DNA of 57,923 bases from Ga0074130 sp035565355 (GTDB lineage: Bacteria > Pseudomonadota > Gammaproteobacteria > Burkholderiales > Rhodocyclaceae). The stretch spans positions 1 to 57,923 of the forward strand of contig DATMSM010000077.1 in the NCBI GenBank assembly GCA_035565355.1. The letters run 5' to 3'. Each line of letters begins with the position of its first letter. The first letter of the stretch is position 1. Below are positions 36,208 to 44,604 of this stretch, one piece after another. The notes beneath the pieces were generated by a model, which saw only the letters and a list, made by a program, of their open reading frames with translations, made no database searches and was not told where the DNA came from. A program made the translations under genes and the position numbers.

Positions 36208-36447
36208 ATGGCGACGCTAGACAACAAGTTTCTCAATGACATTTCCGACAAGCTCGGTTCGCTGATTGCCAATAGCCCGCTGCAGGACGTAGAGAAGAAC
36301 GTCAAGGCCGTACTCGGCACCGCCTTTACCAAGCTGGACCTGGTAACGCGCGAGGAATTCGACGTGCAGAAGGAAGTACTCGCCCGCACCCGCGCCAAGC
36401 TGGAAGCCCTTGAGGCCCGCATCGCCGAGCTCGAAGCCCGTAAGTAA
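36208..36447 (+). CDS. ubiK: Ubiquinone biosynthesis accessory factor UbiK
   Basis: 79 residues. The N-terminal amphipathic helix (KFLNDISDKLGSLI) and C-terminal coiled coil (RAKLEALEARIAELEARK) are those of the UbiK/YqiC (BMFP) family, which trimerises and supports the late, aerobic ubiquinone-synthesis complex. ATG 36208 fits the family; the frame extended to 36115 would read through the NtrC-like site and is rejected. No clear Shine-Dalgarno precedes it. Confidence 0.92.
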   Translation: MATLDNKFLNDISDKLGSLIANSPLQDVEKNVKAVLGTAFTKLDLVTREEFDVQKEVLARTRAKLEALEARIAELEARK

Positions 36448-36490
36448 GGTAGCGCGGCAGCATCTGCCTGCCGCAACGCTTGCTTCCCCC

Positions 36491-36517
36491 AAAAACCACC
36501 GCTGCGGTGGTTTTTTT
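36491..36517 (+). terminator. Rho-independent terminator of ubiK
   Basis: CCACC and GGTGG (extendable by GC pairs) form a short hairpin with A5 before and T7 after it, 43 bases past the ubiK stop. It ends three bases before the -35 box of the next promoter. Confidence 0.88.
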
Positions 36518-36519
36518 AT

Positions 36520-36563
36520 TTGACATTTGTTCTAACTAGAACTAAAGTAGTTCGCATACGAAC
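36520..36563 (+). promoter_or_regulatory. Sigma-70 promoter with two operator dyads for the MarR operon
   Basis: TTGACA (36520-36525), a 17-base spacer, and TAAAGT (36543-36548). GTTCT-AACT-AGAAC (36529-36542) fills the spacer and GTTCG-CATA-CGAAC (36550-36563) covers the start region. The two dyads share GTTC/GAAC arms and are 21 bp apart, the layout expected for autorepression by the MarR protein encoded at 36601. Confidence 0.7.
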
Positions 36564-36600
36564 CAAATTCTGCTCACCCTTCACACTCAAGCGTCCGCCC

Positions 36601-37038
36601 ATGTCCGTCCCGTCCTTGCCCGTCATTCGTGAACTGGTCCGCTGCTATCAGGCATTCGATGCCGTGGCCGGCGCGCATATCCGCAGCCTGGGCCTGACCG
36701 CGCCGCAGTTCGACATCATCGCCACCCTGGGCAATACCGAGGGCATGCGCTTCAAGGAGCTGGGCGAGAAGACCCTGTGCACCAAGGGCACGCTGACCGG
36801 CATCGTCGACCGCCTGGCCGACAAGGGCCTGGTCCGCCGCGTCGCCTCACCGACCGACGGTCGCAGCCAGATCGTGCAGCTCACGCCCGCCGGCGAGGCC
36901 GTCTTCGCCCATACCTTTCCGGCGCAGATCCGCTACATGGACGTGCTGCTTGCCGAAGTCGATGGCGAACGCATGGCGCGCCTGCAACAAGATCTTCATT
37001 ATCTGCGCGGCATACTCGAGCAAAAGGGGAAACCATGA
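36601..37038 (+). CDS. MarR-family transcriptional regulator
   Basis: 145 residues with a winged helix. Recognition region: FKELGEKTLCTKGTLTGIVDRLADKGLV; wing: RRVASPTDGRSQIVQLTPAG. It contains one cysteine (TLCTK) near the recognition helix that could sense oxidants; that is speculative. ATG 36601 is taken because the frame from 36520 would translate the promoter. Its stop overlaps the cytochrome b561 start (ATGA). It most likely represses its own operon through the dyads at 36529-36563. Confidence 0.93.
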   Translation: MSVPSLPVIRELVRCYQAFDAVAGAHIRSLGLTAPQFDIIATLGNTEGMRFKELGEKTLCTKGTLTGIVDRLADKGLVRRVASPTDGRSQIVQLTPAGEAVFAHTFPAQIRYMDVLLAEVDGERMARLQQDLHYLRGILEQKGKP

Positions 37039-37589
37039 CGCCAGCGCGCTACACCCGCACCGCCATGCTGCTGCACTGGCTGATGGCGGTACTCATTCTG
37101 GGCATGTTCGGTCTCGGCCTCTATATGGTCGACCTGCCCCTGTCGCCGCAGAAACTCAAGTTCTACAGCTATCACAAGTGGGCCGGCATCACGGTGCTGA
37201 CGCTGGCGCTCCTGCGCGTGCTGTGGCGCATCCTGCACCAGCCGCCAGCGCTGCCCGCTTCGCAGCCGCGCTGGCAACAGTTCGCCGCGCATAGTGCTCA
37301 CGGTCTGCTTTACGTACTGATTTTTGTCGTACCGCTGACGGGCTGGCTGATGAGCTCGGCGCTCGGCTTTCCCGTCGTCTGGTTCGGCGTTTTGCCGCTG
37401 CCCGACCTGATCGACAAGGACAAGGAGCTTGGCGAGTTGCTGAAGCTCGTGCACCGCTACCTGAACTACACCTTTCTTGTCTTGGTCGTCGGCCATGCAC
37501 TGGCTGCAATCAAGCACCACTGGCTGGACCGCGACGGCACCCTGAACCGCATGCTGCCCGCCCCCACCCCCGAGGAGAATCGTTCATGA
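37035..37589 (+). CDS. Cytochrome b561
   Basis: 184 residues with four membrane helices and heme-ligand histidines (MLLHWLMAV, YHKWAGI, HSAHGLLYV, GHALAAIKHHW). It is a di-heme-b inner-membrane electron carrier, often encoded beside YceI proteins. The start and stop overlap MarR upstream and the first YceI downstream, so it is co-translated with them. Likely partners are quinol and periplasmic acceptors. Confidence 0.94.
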   Translation: MTPARYTRTAMLLHWLMAVLILGMFGLGLYMVDLPLSPQKLKFYSYHKWAGITVLTLALLRVLWRILHQPPALPASQPRWQQFAAHSAHGLLYVLIFVVPLTGWLMSSALGFPVVWFGVLPLPDLIDKDKELGELLKLVHRYLNYTFLVLVVGHALAAIKHHWLDRDGTLNRMLPAPTPEENRS

Positions 37590-38152
37590 AACACCTGCTT
37601 CTACCCTTGCTGCTGTTCGCCTCCTGCAGCACTCACGCGGTCGAATACGGCCATGTGCTGGCAGACAAAAGCCAGATCACCTTCAGCTCGAAACAAATGG
37701 GCGTGCCGGTGGATGGCAAGTTCGGCAAGTTTGCCGCAACCCTGAGCTTCGACCCGGCCAAGCCCGAAGCCGGCAAGGCCCAGATCGAGGTTGAGCTCGC
37801 CAGCGTCGATGCCGGCAGCAAGGATGCCAACGACGAGGTCGTCGGCAAGGGCTGGTTCAACGCCAAGGAGTTTCCCAAGGCGCGCTTCGTCTCTTCCAGT
37901 GTCAAGGCGCTTGGCAACAATCGCTTTGAGGCCAAAGGCCAAATGACGATCAAGGGCAAGACGCGCGACATGATGGTCCCGTTCAGCTACAAGGCCGACG
38001 GCGCCAACGGCGTGTTCGAAGGCGTGCTGCCGCTGCTGCGCACCCAGTTCGGCATAGGCGAAGGCGCCTGGGCCGATACCTCGGTCGTGGCCGACGAAGT
38101 CCCCATCAAGTTTCGCCTGGTCGCAAGTCCGGGCAGTGCAGTAAAGAAGTAG
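37586..38152 (+). CDS. YceI family periplasmic protein (first copy)
   Basis: 188 residues. Signal peptide MKHLLLPLLLFASCSTHA with cleavage near THA; the FASC sequence is a poor lipobox, so a lipoprotein form is possible but unlikely. The rest is a YceI lipocalin-like barrel (KSQITFSSKQMGVPVDGKFG; MTIKGKTRDMMVPF) that binds isoprenoid lipids in characterised members. It overlaps the cytochrome gene by ATGA. Confidence 0.92.
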   Translation: MKHLLLPLLLFASCSTHAVEYGHVLADKSQITFSSKQMGVPVDGKFGKFAATLSFDPAKPEAGKAQIEVELASVDAGSKDANDEVVGKGWFNAKEFPKARFVSSSVKALGNNRFEAKGQMTIKGKTRDMMVPFSYKADGANGVFEGVLPLLRTQFGIGEGAWADTSVVADEVPIKFRLVASPGSAVKK

Positions 38153-38177
38153 TCCCCAACCCCTCCAGGAGAAACTC

Positions 38178-38744
38178 ATGAACAAACTGTTTGCATCTCT
38201 CGCTCTGGCTGCTGCCACGATGGCACCGGCCTTCGCCGCCGATACCTACAAGATCGACTCTTTCCACACTTTCCCGACCTTTGAGGTCAGCCACATGGGC
38301 TTCTCGACCCAGCGTGGCCGTTTCGACAAGACCTCGGGCACCATTACGCTCGACCGCGCCGCCAAAATGGGTTCCGTCGAGCTGGTCATCGACGTCGCTT
38401 CGCTAAACATGGGCTTCCCGGTGTGGAACGAACACATGGCGGTGGAAGGCTTTTTCAACACCGCCAAGTATCCGACCATCACCTTCAAGTCGAACAAGCT
38501 AGTGTTCGAAGGCGACCAGGTCGTCGGCGCCGAAGGCGACTTCACCCTGCTCGGCGTGACCAAGCCGATCAAGCTGGCCGTCAGCAACTTCAAGTGCGGC
38601 CCCAATCCGATGAACAAGAAGGAAATGTGCGGCGCCGACATCAGCACCAGCATCAAGCGCAGCGACTTCGGCATGACCAAGTATCTGCCGGGCATTGGCG
38701 ACGAGGTCAAGCTGTCTTCGCCGGTTGAAGCCTACAAGCAGTAA
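38178..38744 (+). CDS. YceI family periplasmic protein (second copy)
   Basis: 188 residues. Signal peptide MNKLFASLALAAATMAPAFA, then a canonical YceI domain (DTYKIDSFHTFPTFEVSHMG; GVTKPIKLAVSNFKC). It contains a Cys pair (NFKCGPNPMNKKEMCGAD) not seen in the first copy. It follows that copy by 25 bases with AGGAG before the ATG. Two divergent YceI paralogues of equal length behind one cytochrome b561 suggest an isoprenoid- or quinone-linked redox unit. Confidence 0.94.
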   Translation: MNKLFASLALAAATMAPAFAADTYKIDSFHTFPTFEVSHMGFSTQRGRFDKTSGTITLDRAAKMGSVELVIDVASLNMGFPVWNEHMAVEGFFNTAKYPTITFKSNKLVFEGDQVVGAEGDFTLLGVTKPIKLAVSNFKCGPNPMNKKEMCGADISTSIKRSDFGMTKYLPGIGDEVKLSSPVEAYKQ

Positions 38745-38758
38745 CACGCCGCAGCCGC

Positions 38759-38784
38759 GTTCCGGCCACCACAGTGGCCGGAAC
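38759..38784 (+). terminator. Perfect 11-bp hairpin after the YceI operon
   Basis: GTTCCGGCCAC and GTGGCCGGAAC pair around CACA 14 bases after the second YceI stop. There is no T-run, so it is either a Rho-assisted 3' end or an mRNA-stabilising structure. Confidence 0.6.
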
Positions 38785-38856
38785 GCCATTCCGCAATATC
38801 GCATTGTCATTCCCTGTTGCGAATAGAATTGCGCTTTCCACTCTTGGGCGCCCGTC

Positions 38857-40347
38857 ATGTCCCTTGCCGTACTCCGCTCGCGTGCGCTGGCCGGCATGGC
38901 CGCTCCCGAAGTCACGGTGGAGGTTCATATCGCCGCCGGCTTACCCAGCTTCACTCTGGTCGGTCTGCCCGACACCGAAGTCAAGGAGGCGCGTGATCGT
39001 GTTCGCGCCGCCATCCAGAACTGCCGCTTCGACTTCCCGCAAAAACGCATCACCGTCAACCTCGCGCCGGCCGACCTGCCCAAGGTATCCGCCCGTTTCG
39101 ACCTGCCGATCGCGCTCGGCATCCTGATCGCCTCCGGCCAGATTCATGCGCCGGATATCGACCGTTACGAATTCGTCGGCGAACTGGCGCTGGGCGGAGA
39201 ACTGCGCGGCATCCGCGGCGCACTCGCCATGTGTGCGGCCGGTGCCGGCAGCGACCGCAGCTTTATCCTGCCGCGCGACAATGCCGAAGAGGCCGCCCTG
39301 GTGCGCAAGGTGCGCGCGCTTGCAGCCGGCAACCTGCTGGAAGTCTGCGCACATCTGGCTGGCCAGCAAGCTTTGCCTCTGCATACAAGCCAAGCCGTCG
39401 ACGTCGCGCCGCACTATCCCGACCTTGCCGAGGTGCGCGGCCAGGCTGCCGCCAAGCGCGCACTCGAAATTGCTGCCGCTGGTGCACACAGCGTGCTCAT
39501 GTCCGGCCCGCCGGGCACCGGCAAATCCATGCTGGCGCAACGCTTTCCCGGCCTGCTACCGGAAATGGAAGATGAGGAGGCGCTGGAGTCAGCGGCGATC
39601 CACTCGCTGGCTGGCACCTTCAGCACCGCGCAGTGGCGGCAGCGGCCGTTTCGCAGCCCACATCACTCCGCCTCGGCGCCGGCCCTGGTCGGTGGCGGTT
39701 CGGTGCCGCGGCCGGGGGAAATTTCGCTGGCCCACCAGGGCGTACTTTTCCTCGATGAACTTCCGGAGTTCGACCGGCGCGTGCTTGAGGCCTTGCGCGA
39801 ACCGCTGGAGAATGGCCAGATTCACGTTGCCCGTGCCGGCCACCGCGCCAGCTTTCCGGCGCGCTTCCAGCTCATCGCCGCCATGAATCCCTGCCCCTGC
39901 GGCCACCTCGGCGAAGCACGCTGCCGCTGCACACCGGATCAGGTGGCGCGCTACCGCGGCAAGCTGTCCGGCCCCCTGCTGGATCGCATTGATCTGATTC
40001 TGGAGGTCGCTGCCGTCACCGAGGCCGAAATTTCCGCCCGCGGCGGCGGCGACTCTTCCGCAATCGTGCGCGGGCGGGTGCGTACCGCCCGCGCAAAACA
40101 ACAGGCGCGCCAGGGCAAGCCCAACGCCTTGCTGAGTCCCGACGAAATCGCACAGCACTGCAGGGTCGACGCGCAGGGCGAACAACTCCTGAAGCGCGCC
40201 TTCAGCCAGCTTGGCCTGTCGGCGCGCGGCTATCATCGCGTCCTCAAGGTGGCGCGCAGCATTGCCGACCTTGCCGGCAGTGAGGACATTGCGGGCACCC
40301 ACATTGCGGAAGCAATCCAGTACCGACGAGGAGCTACAAATCAGTAA
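38857..40347 (+). CDS. comM: YifB/ComM-family Mg-chelatase-like AAA+ ATPase
   Basis: 496 residues. An N-terminal Lon-protease-like fold (EVHIAAGLPSFTLVGLPDTE), then AAA+ with Walker A GPPGTGKSMLAQR, Walker B VLFLDELPEF, sensor AAMNPCPCGHLG, and a C-terminal Mg-chelatase domain. ComM-type helicases extend heteroduplexes during natural transformation and recombination. The stop lies inside the first codons of the transporter gene that follows. Confidence 0.94.
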   Translation: MSLAVLRSRALAGMAAPEVTVEVHIAAGLPSFTLVGLPDTEVKEARDRVRAAIQNCRFDFPQKRITVNLAPADLPKVSARFDLPIALGILIASGQIHAPDIDRYEFVGELALGGELRGIRGALAMCAAGAGSDRSFILPRDNAEEAALVRKVRALAAGNLLEVCAHLAGQQALPLHTSQAVDVAPHYPDLAEVRGQAAAKRALEIAAAGAHSVLMSGPPGTGKSMLAQRFPGLLPEMEDEEALESAAIHSLAGTFSTAQWRQRPFRSPHHSASAPALVGGGSVPRPGEISLAHQGVLFLDELPEFDRRVLEALREPLENGQIHVARAGHRASFPARFQLIAAMNPCPCGHLGEARCRCTPDQVARYRGKLSGPLLDRIDLILEVAAVTEAEISARGGGDSSAIVRGRVRTARAKQQARQGKPNALLSPDEIAQHCRVDAQGEQLLKRAFSQLGLSARGYHRVLKVARSIADLAGSEDIAGTHIAEAIQYRRGATNQ

Positions 40348-41536
40348 CACCGTACCCCCGCAGAACGGCCGCGATCTGCTGCCCTTCATTCTGGCCAGCC
40401 TGGCCATGATCGGGCCCTTCACCATCGACACCTACCTGCCCGCCTTCCCGGCCATGGCCAGCAGCCTCGATGCCAGCATGCTCGAGGTGCAGCAGACGCT
40501 GACCGCCTATCTGCTGCCCTTCGCTGCCGCCATGCTGTGGCAGGGCGCGTTGTCGGATACGCTGGGGCGGCGCCGCGTGATCCTCTGGGGTCTGGCCATC
40601 TATGTAATGGCCTCGGCTTTCTGCGTAGCCGCGACGAACATCGAAATGCTCTGGATCGGTCGCGCCCTGCAGGGCCTTTCCGCTGGCGTCGGCATGGTGG
40701 TCGGCCGCGCCATGATCCGCGATCTTTACGATGGCGCGGCAGCGCAGCGGCTGATGGCCAAGGTCGGCATCATCTTCGCCACCGCGCCTGCGGTGGCGCC
40801 CATCCTCGGCGGCTGGATACATGCCTTCTTTGACTGGCATGCCATCTTCGTCTTCCTCGCCCTCTTCGGTGCAGCACTGTGGCTGCTGGTGTGGCGCCGG
40901 CTGCCGGAAACCCTGCCGGAAGCCAAACGCCAGCCGCTGTCACTGCGCAATCTCTGGGCCGGTTACCGCAGCGTGTTCGGCAATCCTGCCTTCATGCGCC
41001 TGTCGCTTGCGCTGGCCTGCGTTTTCAACGGCATGTTCGTCTACGTGCTCTCCGCGCCGGTCTTCCTGATGACTCATCTGCAGCTGAGCGCGCAGGACTT
41101 TGCCTGGCTGTTCGTGCCCATGGTGGGCGGCCTGATGGCCGGCTCCGCCATCTCCGGCCGCATCGCCGGCAAGCGCACGCCGCAGCAATCCATCCGTCTC
41201 GGCTTCGTGCTGACGGCCGCGGCCTGCGCCCTCAATATCGCACTCAACCTGAACGGCAATCCCGGCCTGCCCTGGGCCGTGCTCGCACTACCGCTGTTCA
41301 CCTGTGGGCTGGGCGTCATCATGCCCGGCCTGCAGTTGCTCGCCCTGGATCTGTTTCCGGACCGCCGCGGCATGGCCTCCAGCTGCCAGGGTACGGTGCA
41401 TACGGGCGTCAATGCCATGGTTGCCGGCCTGGTCGTGCCCGTGTTCTGGGGCAGCACCCTGACGCTGGCGGCGGGCATGGCCTTGTTCCTGCTGCTGGCC
41501 GTCGCCGTCTATGCGAGCGGACAGTTGCGCGCATGA
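40304..41536 (+). CDS. Bcr/CflA-family multidrug efflux transporter (MFS)
   Basis: About 410 residues and twelve membrane helices. FTIDTYLPAFPAM and LGRRRVILWGLAIYVMAS are the drug:H+ antiporter-1 signatures of the Bcr/CflA group. No ATG precedes the first helix: candidates are GTG 40280, TTG 40289 and TTG 40304, all inside comM. Alternatively a non-canonical ATC at 40340 has GAGGAG exactly 6 bases upstream. ATG 40408 would cut into helix 1. TTG 40304 is given as a compromise; the stop is certain. Confidence 0.85.
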   Translation: MRKQSSTDEELQISNTVPPQNGRDLLPFILASLAMIGPFTIDTYLPAFPAMASSLDASMLEVQQTLTAYLLPFAAAMLWQGALSDTLGRRRVILWGLAIYVMASAFCVAATNIEMLWIGRALQGLSAGVGMVVGRAMIRDLYDGAAAQRLMAKVGIIFATAPAVAPILGGWIHAFFDWHAIFVFLALFGAALWLLVWRRLPETLPEAKRQPLSLRNLWAGYRSVFGNPAFMRLSLALACVFNGMFVYVLSAPVFLMTHLQLSAQDFAWLFVPMVGGLMAGSAISGRIAGKRTPQQSIRLGFVLTAAACALNIALNLNGNPGLPWAVLALPLFTCGLGVIMPGLQLLALDLFPDRRGMASSCQGTVHTGVNAMVAGLVVPVFWGSTLTLAAGMALFLLLAVAVYASGQLRA

Positions 41537-41553
41537 TTAGCCCTTTCGGCTAA
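41537..41553 (+). terminator. Short hairpin after the Bcr/CflA gene
   Basis: TTAGCC and GGCTAA pair around CTTTC directly behind the stop codon. There is no T-run, so this is a weak candidate 3' end. Confidence 0.35.
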
Positions 41554-41627
41554 CGCGCCTGCAGCTTGGGCAATACCGCTTTACGCTAAGATTCCGTCTG
41601 TTTTCCAATTCCCTTCATCTGTCGAAC

Positions 41628-42794
41628 ATGAAAATCGCCATCGCCGGGACCGGCTACGTAGGTCTGTCCATCGCCACGCTGCTTGCGCAAAACCACGAGG
41701 TGGTCGCGCTCGACATCTCGCCCGAGAAGGTCGATATGCTCAATCGCAAGCAGTCGCCCATTGCCGATGCAGAGATTGAGGCCTTCCTCGCCGACAAGCC
41801 CCTGCGCCTGCGCGCCACCCTCGACAAGCAGGAAGCCTATACAGGCGCCAACTTCGTCGTCATTGCCACGCCGACCGACTACGATCCGGACACCAACTAC
41901 TTCAACACCTCGTCCGTCGAGGCCGTCATCGCCGACGTGCTGGCCATTAATCCGGACGCAACGATGGTGATTAAGTCCACCGTGCCGGTCGGTTACACCG
42001 AAAGCGTCAGGAAGAAATTCAAGGCCGACAACATCATCTTCTCACCTGAATTCCTGCGCGAAGGCAAGGCGCTCTACGACAATCTCTACCCCTCACGCAT
42101 CGTCGTCGGCGAGCATTCAGAGCGTGCCAAGCTATTTGCCGAATTGTTGCGGGAAGGCTCACTCAAGCCCGACACGCCCATACAGTTCGCCGCCTCGACC
42201 GAGGCGGAGGCGATCAAGCTCTTCGCCAACACGTTCCTGGCCATGCGCGTCGCCTATTTCAACGAGCTTGACACCTACGCCGCGGTTCACGGTCTGGACA
42301 CGCGCACCATCATCGACGGCGTCTGCCTCGATCCGCGCATCGGCGCGCATTACAACAACCCGTCCTTTGGCTACGGCGGCTACTGCCTGCCCAAGGACAC
42401 CAAGCAGTTGCTCGCCAACTACAAGAAGGTGCCGCAGAACCTGATCCGCGCCATTGTCGACGCCAACGGCACGCGCAAGGACTTCGTCGCCGACGATATC
42501 CTGAGCAAGCAGCCGCGGACGGTCGGCATCTTCCGCCTGATCATGAAGGCCGGCTCGGACAACTTCCGCGCCTCCAGCATCCAGGGCATCATGAAGCGCA
42601 TCAAGGCCAAGGGTGTCGAAGTCGTCATCTACGAGCCGGTGCTCAAGGAAGAGAACTTCTTCAATTCCGAGGTCGTCGCCGATCTGGCCGAGTTCAAAGC
42701 GCGCGCCGACGTGATCATCGCCAACCGTCGCAGCGACGAGCTGGCCGATGTCGCCGACAAGGTCTATACGCGCGACCTGTTCGGTTCTGACTAA
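41628..42794 (+). CDS. ugd: UDP-glucose 6-dehydrogenase
   Basis: 388 residues, the same length as E. coli Ugd. The NAD motif IAGTGYVGLSIATLLAQ is at the N-terminus, and the catalytic cysteine is in FGYGGYCLPKDTKQL. It oxidises UDP-glucose to UDP-glucuronate for capsule, exopolysaccharide or lipid A decoration. It is monocistronic by spacing. It could feed the glycosyltransferase at 4.4 kb, but distance makes this only a possibility. Confidence 0.94.
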   Translation: MKIAIAGTGYVGLSIATLLAQNHEVVALDISPEKVDMLNRKQSPIADAEIEAFLADKPLRLRATLDKQEAYTGANFVVIATPTDYDPDTNYFNTSSVEAVIADVLAINPDATMVIKSTVPVGYTESVRKKFKADNIIFSPEFLREGKALYDNLYPSRIVVGEHSERAKLFAELLREGSLKPDTPIQFAASTEAEAIKLFANTFLAMRVAYFNELDTYAAVHGLDTRTIIDGVCLDPRIGAHYNNPSFGYGGYCLPKDTKQLLANYKKVPQNLIRAIVDANGTRKDFVADDILSKQPRTVGIFRLIMKAGSDNFRASSIQGIMKRIKAKGVEVVIYEPVLKEENFFNSEVVADLAEFKARADVIIANRRSDELADVADKVYTRDLFGSD

Positions 42795-42881
42795 GCCACG
42801 GGGGCTGGCGCGCAAACCGTGTCTACCTGATACGATGCGCGCCATCTTGAGCAAACCCCCGCGTACTACCCCGGATAGAAC

Positions 42882-43529
42882 ATGAAATTCCGCATCGTCC
42901 CCGTCACCCGCTTCCAGCAGAACTGCTCCGTCATCTGGTGCGAAGCAACCAAGAAGGCCGCCGTCGTTGATCCGGGCGGCGACCTGCACAACATCCTGGA
43001 TGTTGTCGCCAGTAACGGCCTGACCGTCGAGAAGATCCTCGTTACCCACGGCCACCTCGACCATTGCGGCCAGGCCGCCACGCTGGCGGCGCAGCTCGGT
43101 GTGGACATCGAAGGTCCCCACGAGGCTGAACGCTTCTGGCTGGAAAAGCTGGGCCCCGAGCAAGGCCAGTTCTTCGGTCTCGACGCTGGCGTGCCTTTCG
43201 AGCCGAAGCGCTGGCTCAATGAAGGCGACACCGTCACCGTCGGCAATGAAACCCTGCAGGTTTTCCACTGCCCCGGCCACACACCGGGCCATGTGGTGTT
43301 CTACAACGCCAAGGAAGAGCTGGCCATCGTCGGCGACGTGCTGTTCAAGGGCGCCATGGGCCGTACCGACTTCCCCATGGGCAACAACGCCGACCTGCTC
43401 AATGCCATCCGTACCAAGCTGCTGACCTTGCCGGACGATGTCGAATTCATCCCGGGCCACGGCCCCATGTCGACCATCGGCGACGAGAAGGAAAACAATC
43501 CCTTCGTTTCGCACAAGAAGTTCGGCTAA
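42882..43529 (+). CDS. Metallo-beta-lactamase-fold hydrolase (GloB/YcbL-like)
   Basis: 215 residues. The metal-binding motif THGHLDHCGQA (HxHxDH) and later His in FHCPGHTPGHVVF, then VGDVLFKGAMGRTDF, match YcbL-type glyoxalase II-like hydrolases. Likely substrates are thioesters such as S-lactoylglutathione. It could act with GloA (10986-11369), but the family has many substrates. Confidence 0.88.
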   Translation: MKFRIVPVTRFQQNCSVIWCEATKKAAVVDPGGDLHNILDVVASNGLTVEKILVTHGHLDHCGQAATLAAQLGVDIEGPHEAERFWLEKLGPEQGQFFGLDAGVPFEPKRWLNEGDTVTVGNETLQVFHCPGHTPGHVVFYNAKEELAIVGDVLFKGAMGRTDFPMGNNADLLNAIRTKLLTLPDDVEFIPGHGPMSTIGDEKENNPFVSHKKFG

Positions 43530-43564
43530 GTCCAAGGGCCAGACGCATCACGCCACGGCCCCAT

Positions 43565-43586
43565 ACCCCTCGCTGAGGCGAGGGGT
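43565..43586 (+). terminator. Perfect 9-bp hairpin upstream of kdsA
   Basis: ACCCCTCGC and GCGAGGGGT pair around TGAG, 36 bases after the hydrolase stop and 44 before kdsA. There is no T-run, so it is either the hydrolase 3' end or a leader structure of kdsA. Confidence 0.45.
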
Positions 43587-43629
43587 GTAATATCCCTCGC
43601 TCTTTCATCCCACGCTTCAAAGAGATCGC

Positions 43630-44478
43630 ATGGTCATCATCAACGATCGCATCAAGGTCGGCAACGACGCGCCTTTCGTCCTGTTCGGCGGCATCAATGT
43701 GCTGGAGTCGCGCGAATTGGCGCTGACGGCGTGCGAGGCCTATGTCCGCGTCACCGAGAAGCTGGGCATTCCCTATGTGTTCAAGGCCAGCTTCGACAAG
43801 GCCAACCGCTCCTCCATCCACTCCTATCGCGGACCGGGGCTGGAGGAAGGGCTGAAGATCTTCGAGGAGGTCAAGCAGACCTTCGGCGTGCCCGTCATCA
43901 CCGACGTCCACGAACCCTGGCAGGCGCCGATCGCCGCCGAGGTCATCGATGTGTTGCAACTGCCCGCCTTCCTGGCGCGCCAGACCGACCTGGTCGTCGC
44001 CATGGCCAAGACCGGCCGCATCATCAATATCAAGAAGCCGCAGTTCCTGAGCCCGCAACAGATGCCGAACATCGTCGAAAAATTCGTCGAGGCCGGCAAC
44101 GACAAAATCATCCTGTGCGAACGCGGCGCCAATTTCGGCTACGACAATCTGGTGGTGGATATGCTCGGCTTCGGCGTGATGAAGAAGGCCACCGGCAATC
44201 GCCCCATCATCTTCGATGCCACCCATGCACTGCAGCAGCGCGAAGCCGGCAGCGCCGCCTCCGGCGGTCGTCGTGAACAGATCGTCGATCTGGCCCGTGC
44301 CGGCATGGCGGTCGGGCTGGCGGGGCTGTTCCTCGAGGCGCACCCGGATCCCAACAAGGCTAAATGCGATGGCCCCAGCGCGTTACCGCTGGCCCAGCTC
44401 GAACCTTTCCTCGCTCAGATCAAGGCGCTCGACGACCTGATCAAGTCCTTCGCTCCGCTCAATATCGAGGCCTGCTGA
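43630..44478 (+). CDS. kdsA: 3-deoxy-8-phosphooctulonate synthase
   Basis: 282 residues. It condenses arabinose-5-phosphate and phosphoenolpyruvate to KDO-8-phosphate for lipopolysaccharide. Conserved blocks: YVFKASFDKANRSS, GVPVITDVHEPWQA, QLPAFLARQTDLV, ILCERGANFGYDNLVVDM, FDATHALQQ. The C-terminal end overlaps a possible tiny reverse-strand ORF (44459-44593). Confidence 0.97.
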   Translation: MVIINDRIKVGNDAPFVLFGGINVLESRELALTACEAYVRVTEKLGIPYVFKASFDKANRSSIHSYRGPGLEEGLKIFEEVKQTFGVPVITDVHEPWQAPIAAEVIDVLQLPAFLARQTDLVVAMAKTGRIINIKKPQFLSPQQMPNIVEKFVEAGNDKIILCERGANFGYDNLVVDMLGFGVMKKATGNRPIIFDATHALQQREAGSAASGGRREQIVDLARAGMAVGLAGLFLEAHPDPNKAKCDGPSALPLAQLEPFLAQIKALDDLIKSFAPLNIEAC

Positions 44479-44593
44479 ATCGCCTAGTCTCTTGGCCGGA
44501 CTCTTCAGCGAGGCCGGCGAGACCCAGACCCACGCGCGAAAGTGCATAGAGGAACTGCGCCGACCAGGAGGATGGGGTAGTGATCGCATGCAT
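44459..44593 (-). CDS. Possible small ORF, 44 residues, unknown
   Basis: Encodes MHAITTPSSWSAQFLYALSR... ending RRFSRPRY. The ATG is preceded by AGGAG at 6 bases, and that Shine-Dalgarno begins right after the stop of the upstream small ORF, implying coupling. Its last 20 bases overlap the kdsA 3' end on the other strand. There is a short hydrophobic stretch (VGLGLAGLA) and a basic C-terminus. No family is recognised. It could be spurious. Confidence 0.45.
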   Translation of the reverse strand: MHAITTPSSWSAQFLYALSRVGLGLAGLAEESGQETRRFSRPRY

Positions 44594-44604
44594 GGGCAGC
44601 TCCT

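Noticed and set aside
42159..43535. 458-codon reverse ORF across ugd and the hydrolase gene
   Set aside because: Spans two well-supported forward genes and shows no motif.
43447..44343. 298-codon reverse ORF opposite kdsA
   Set aside because: Shadow of kdsA; no ribosome site or domain.
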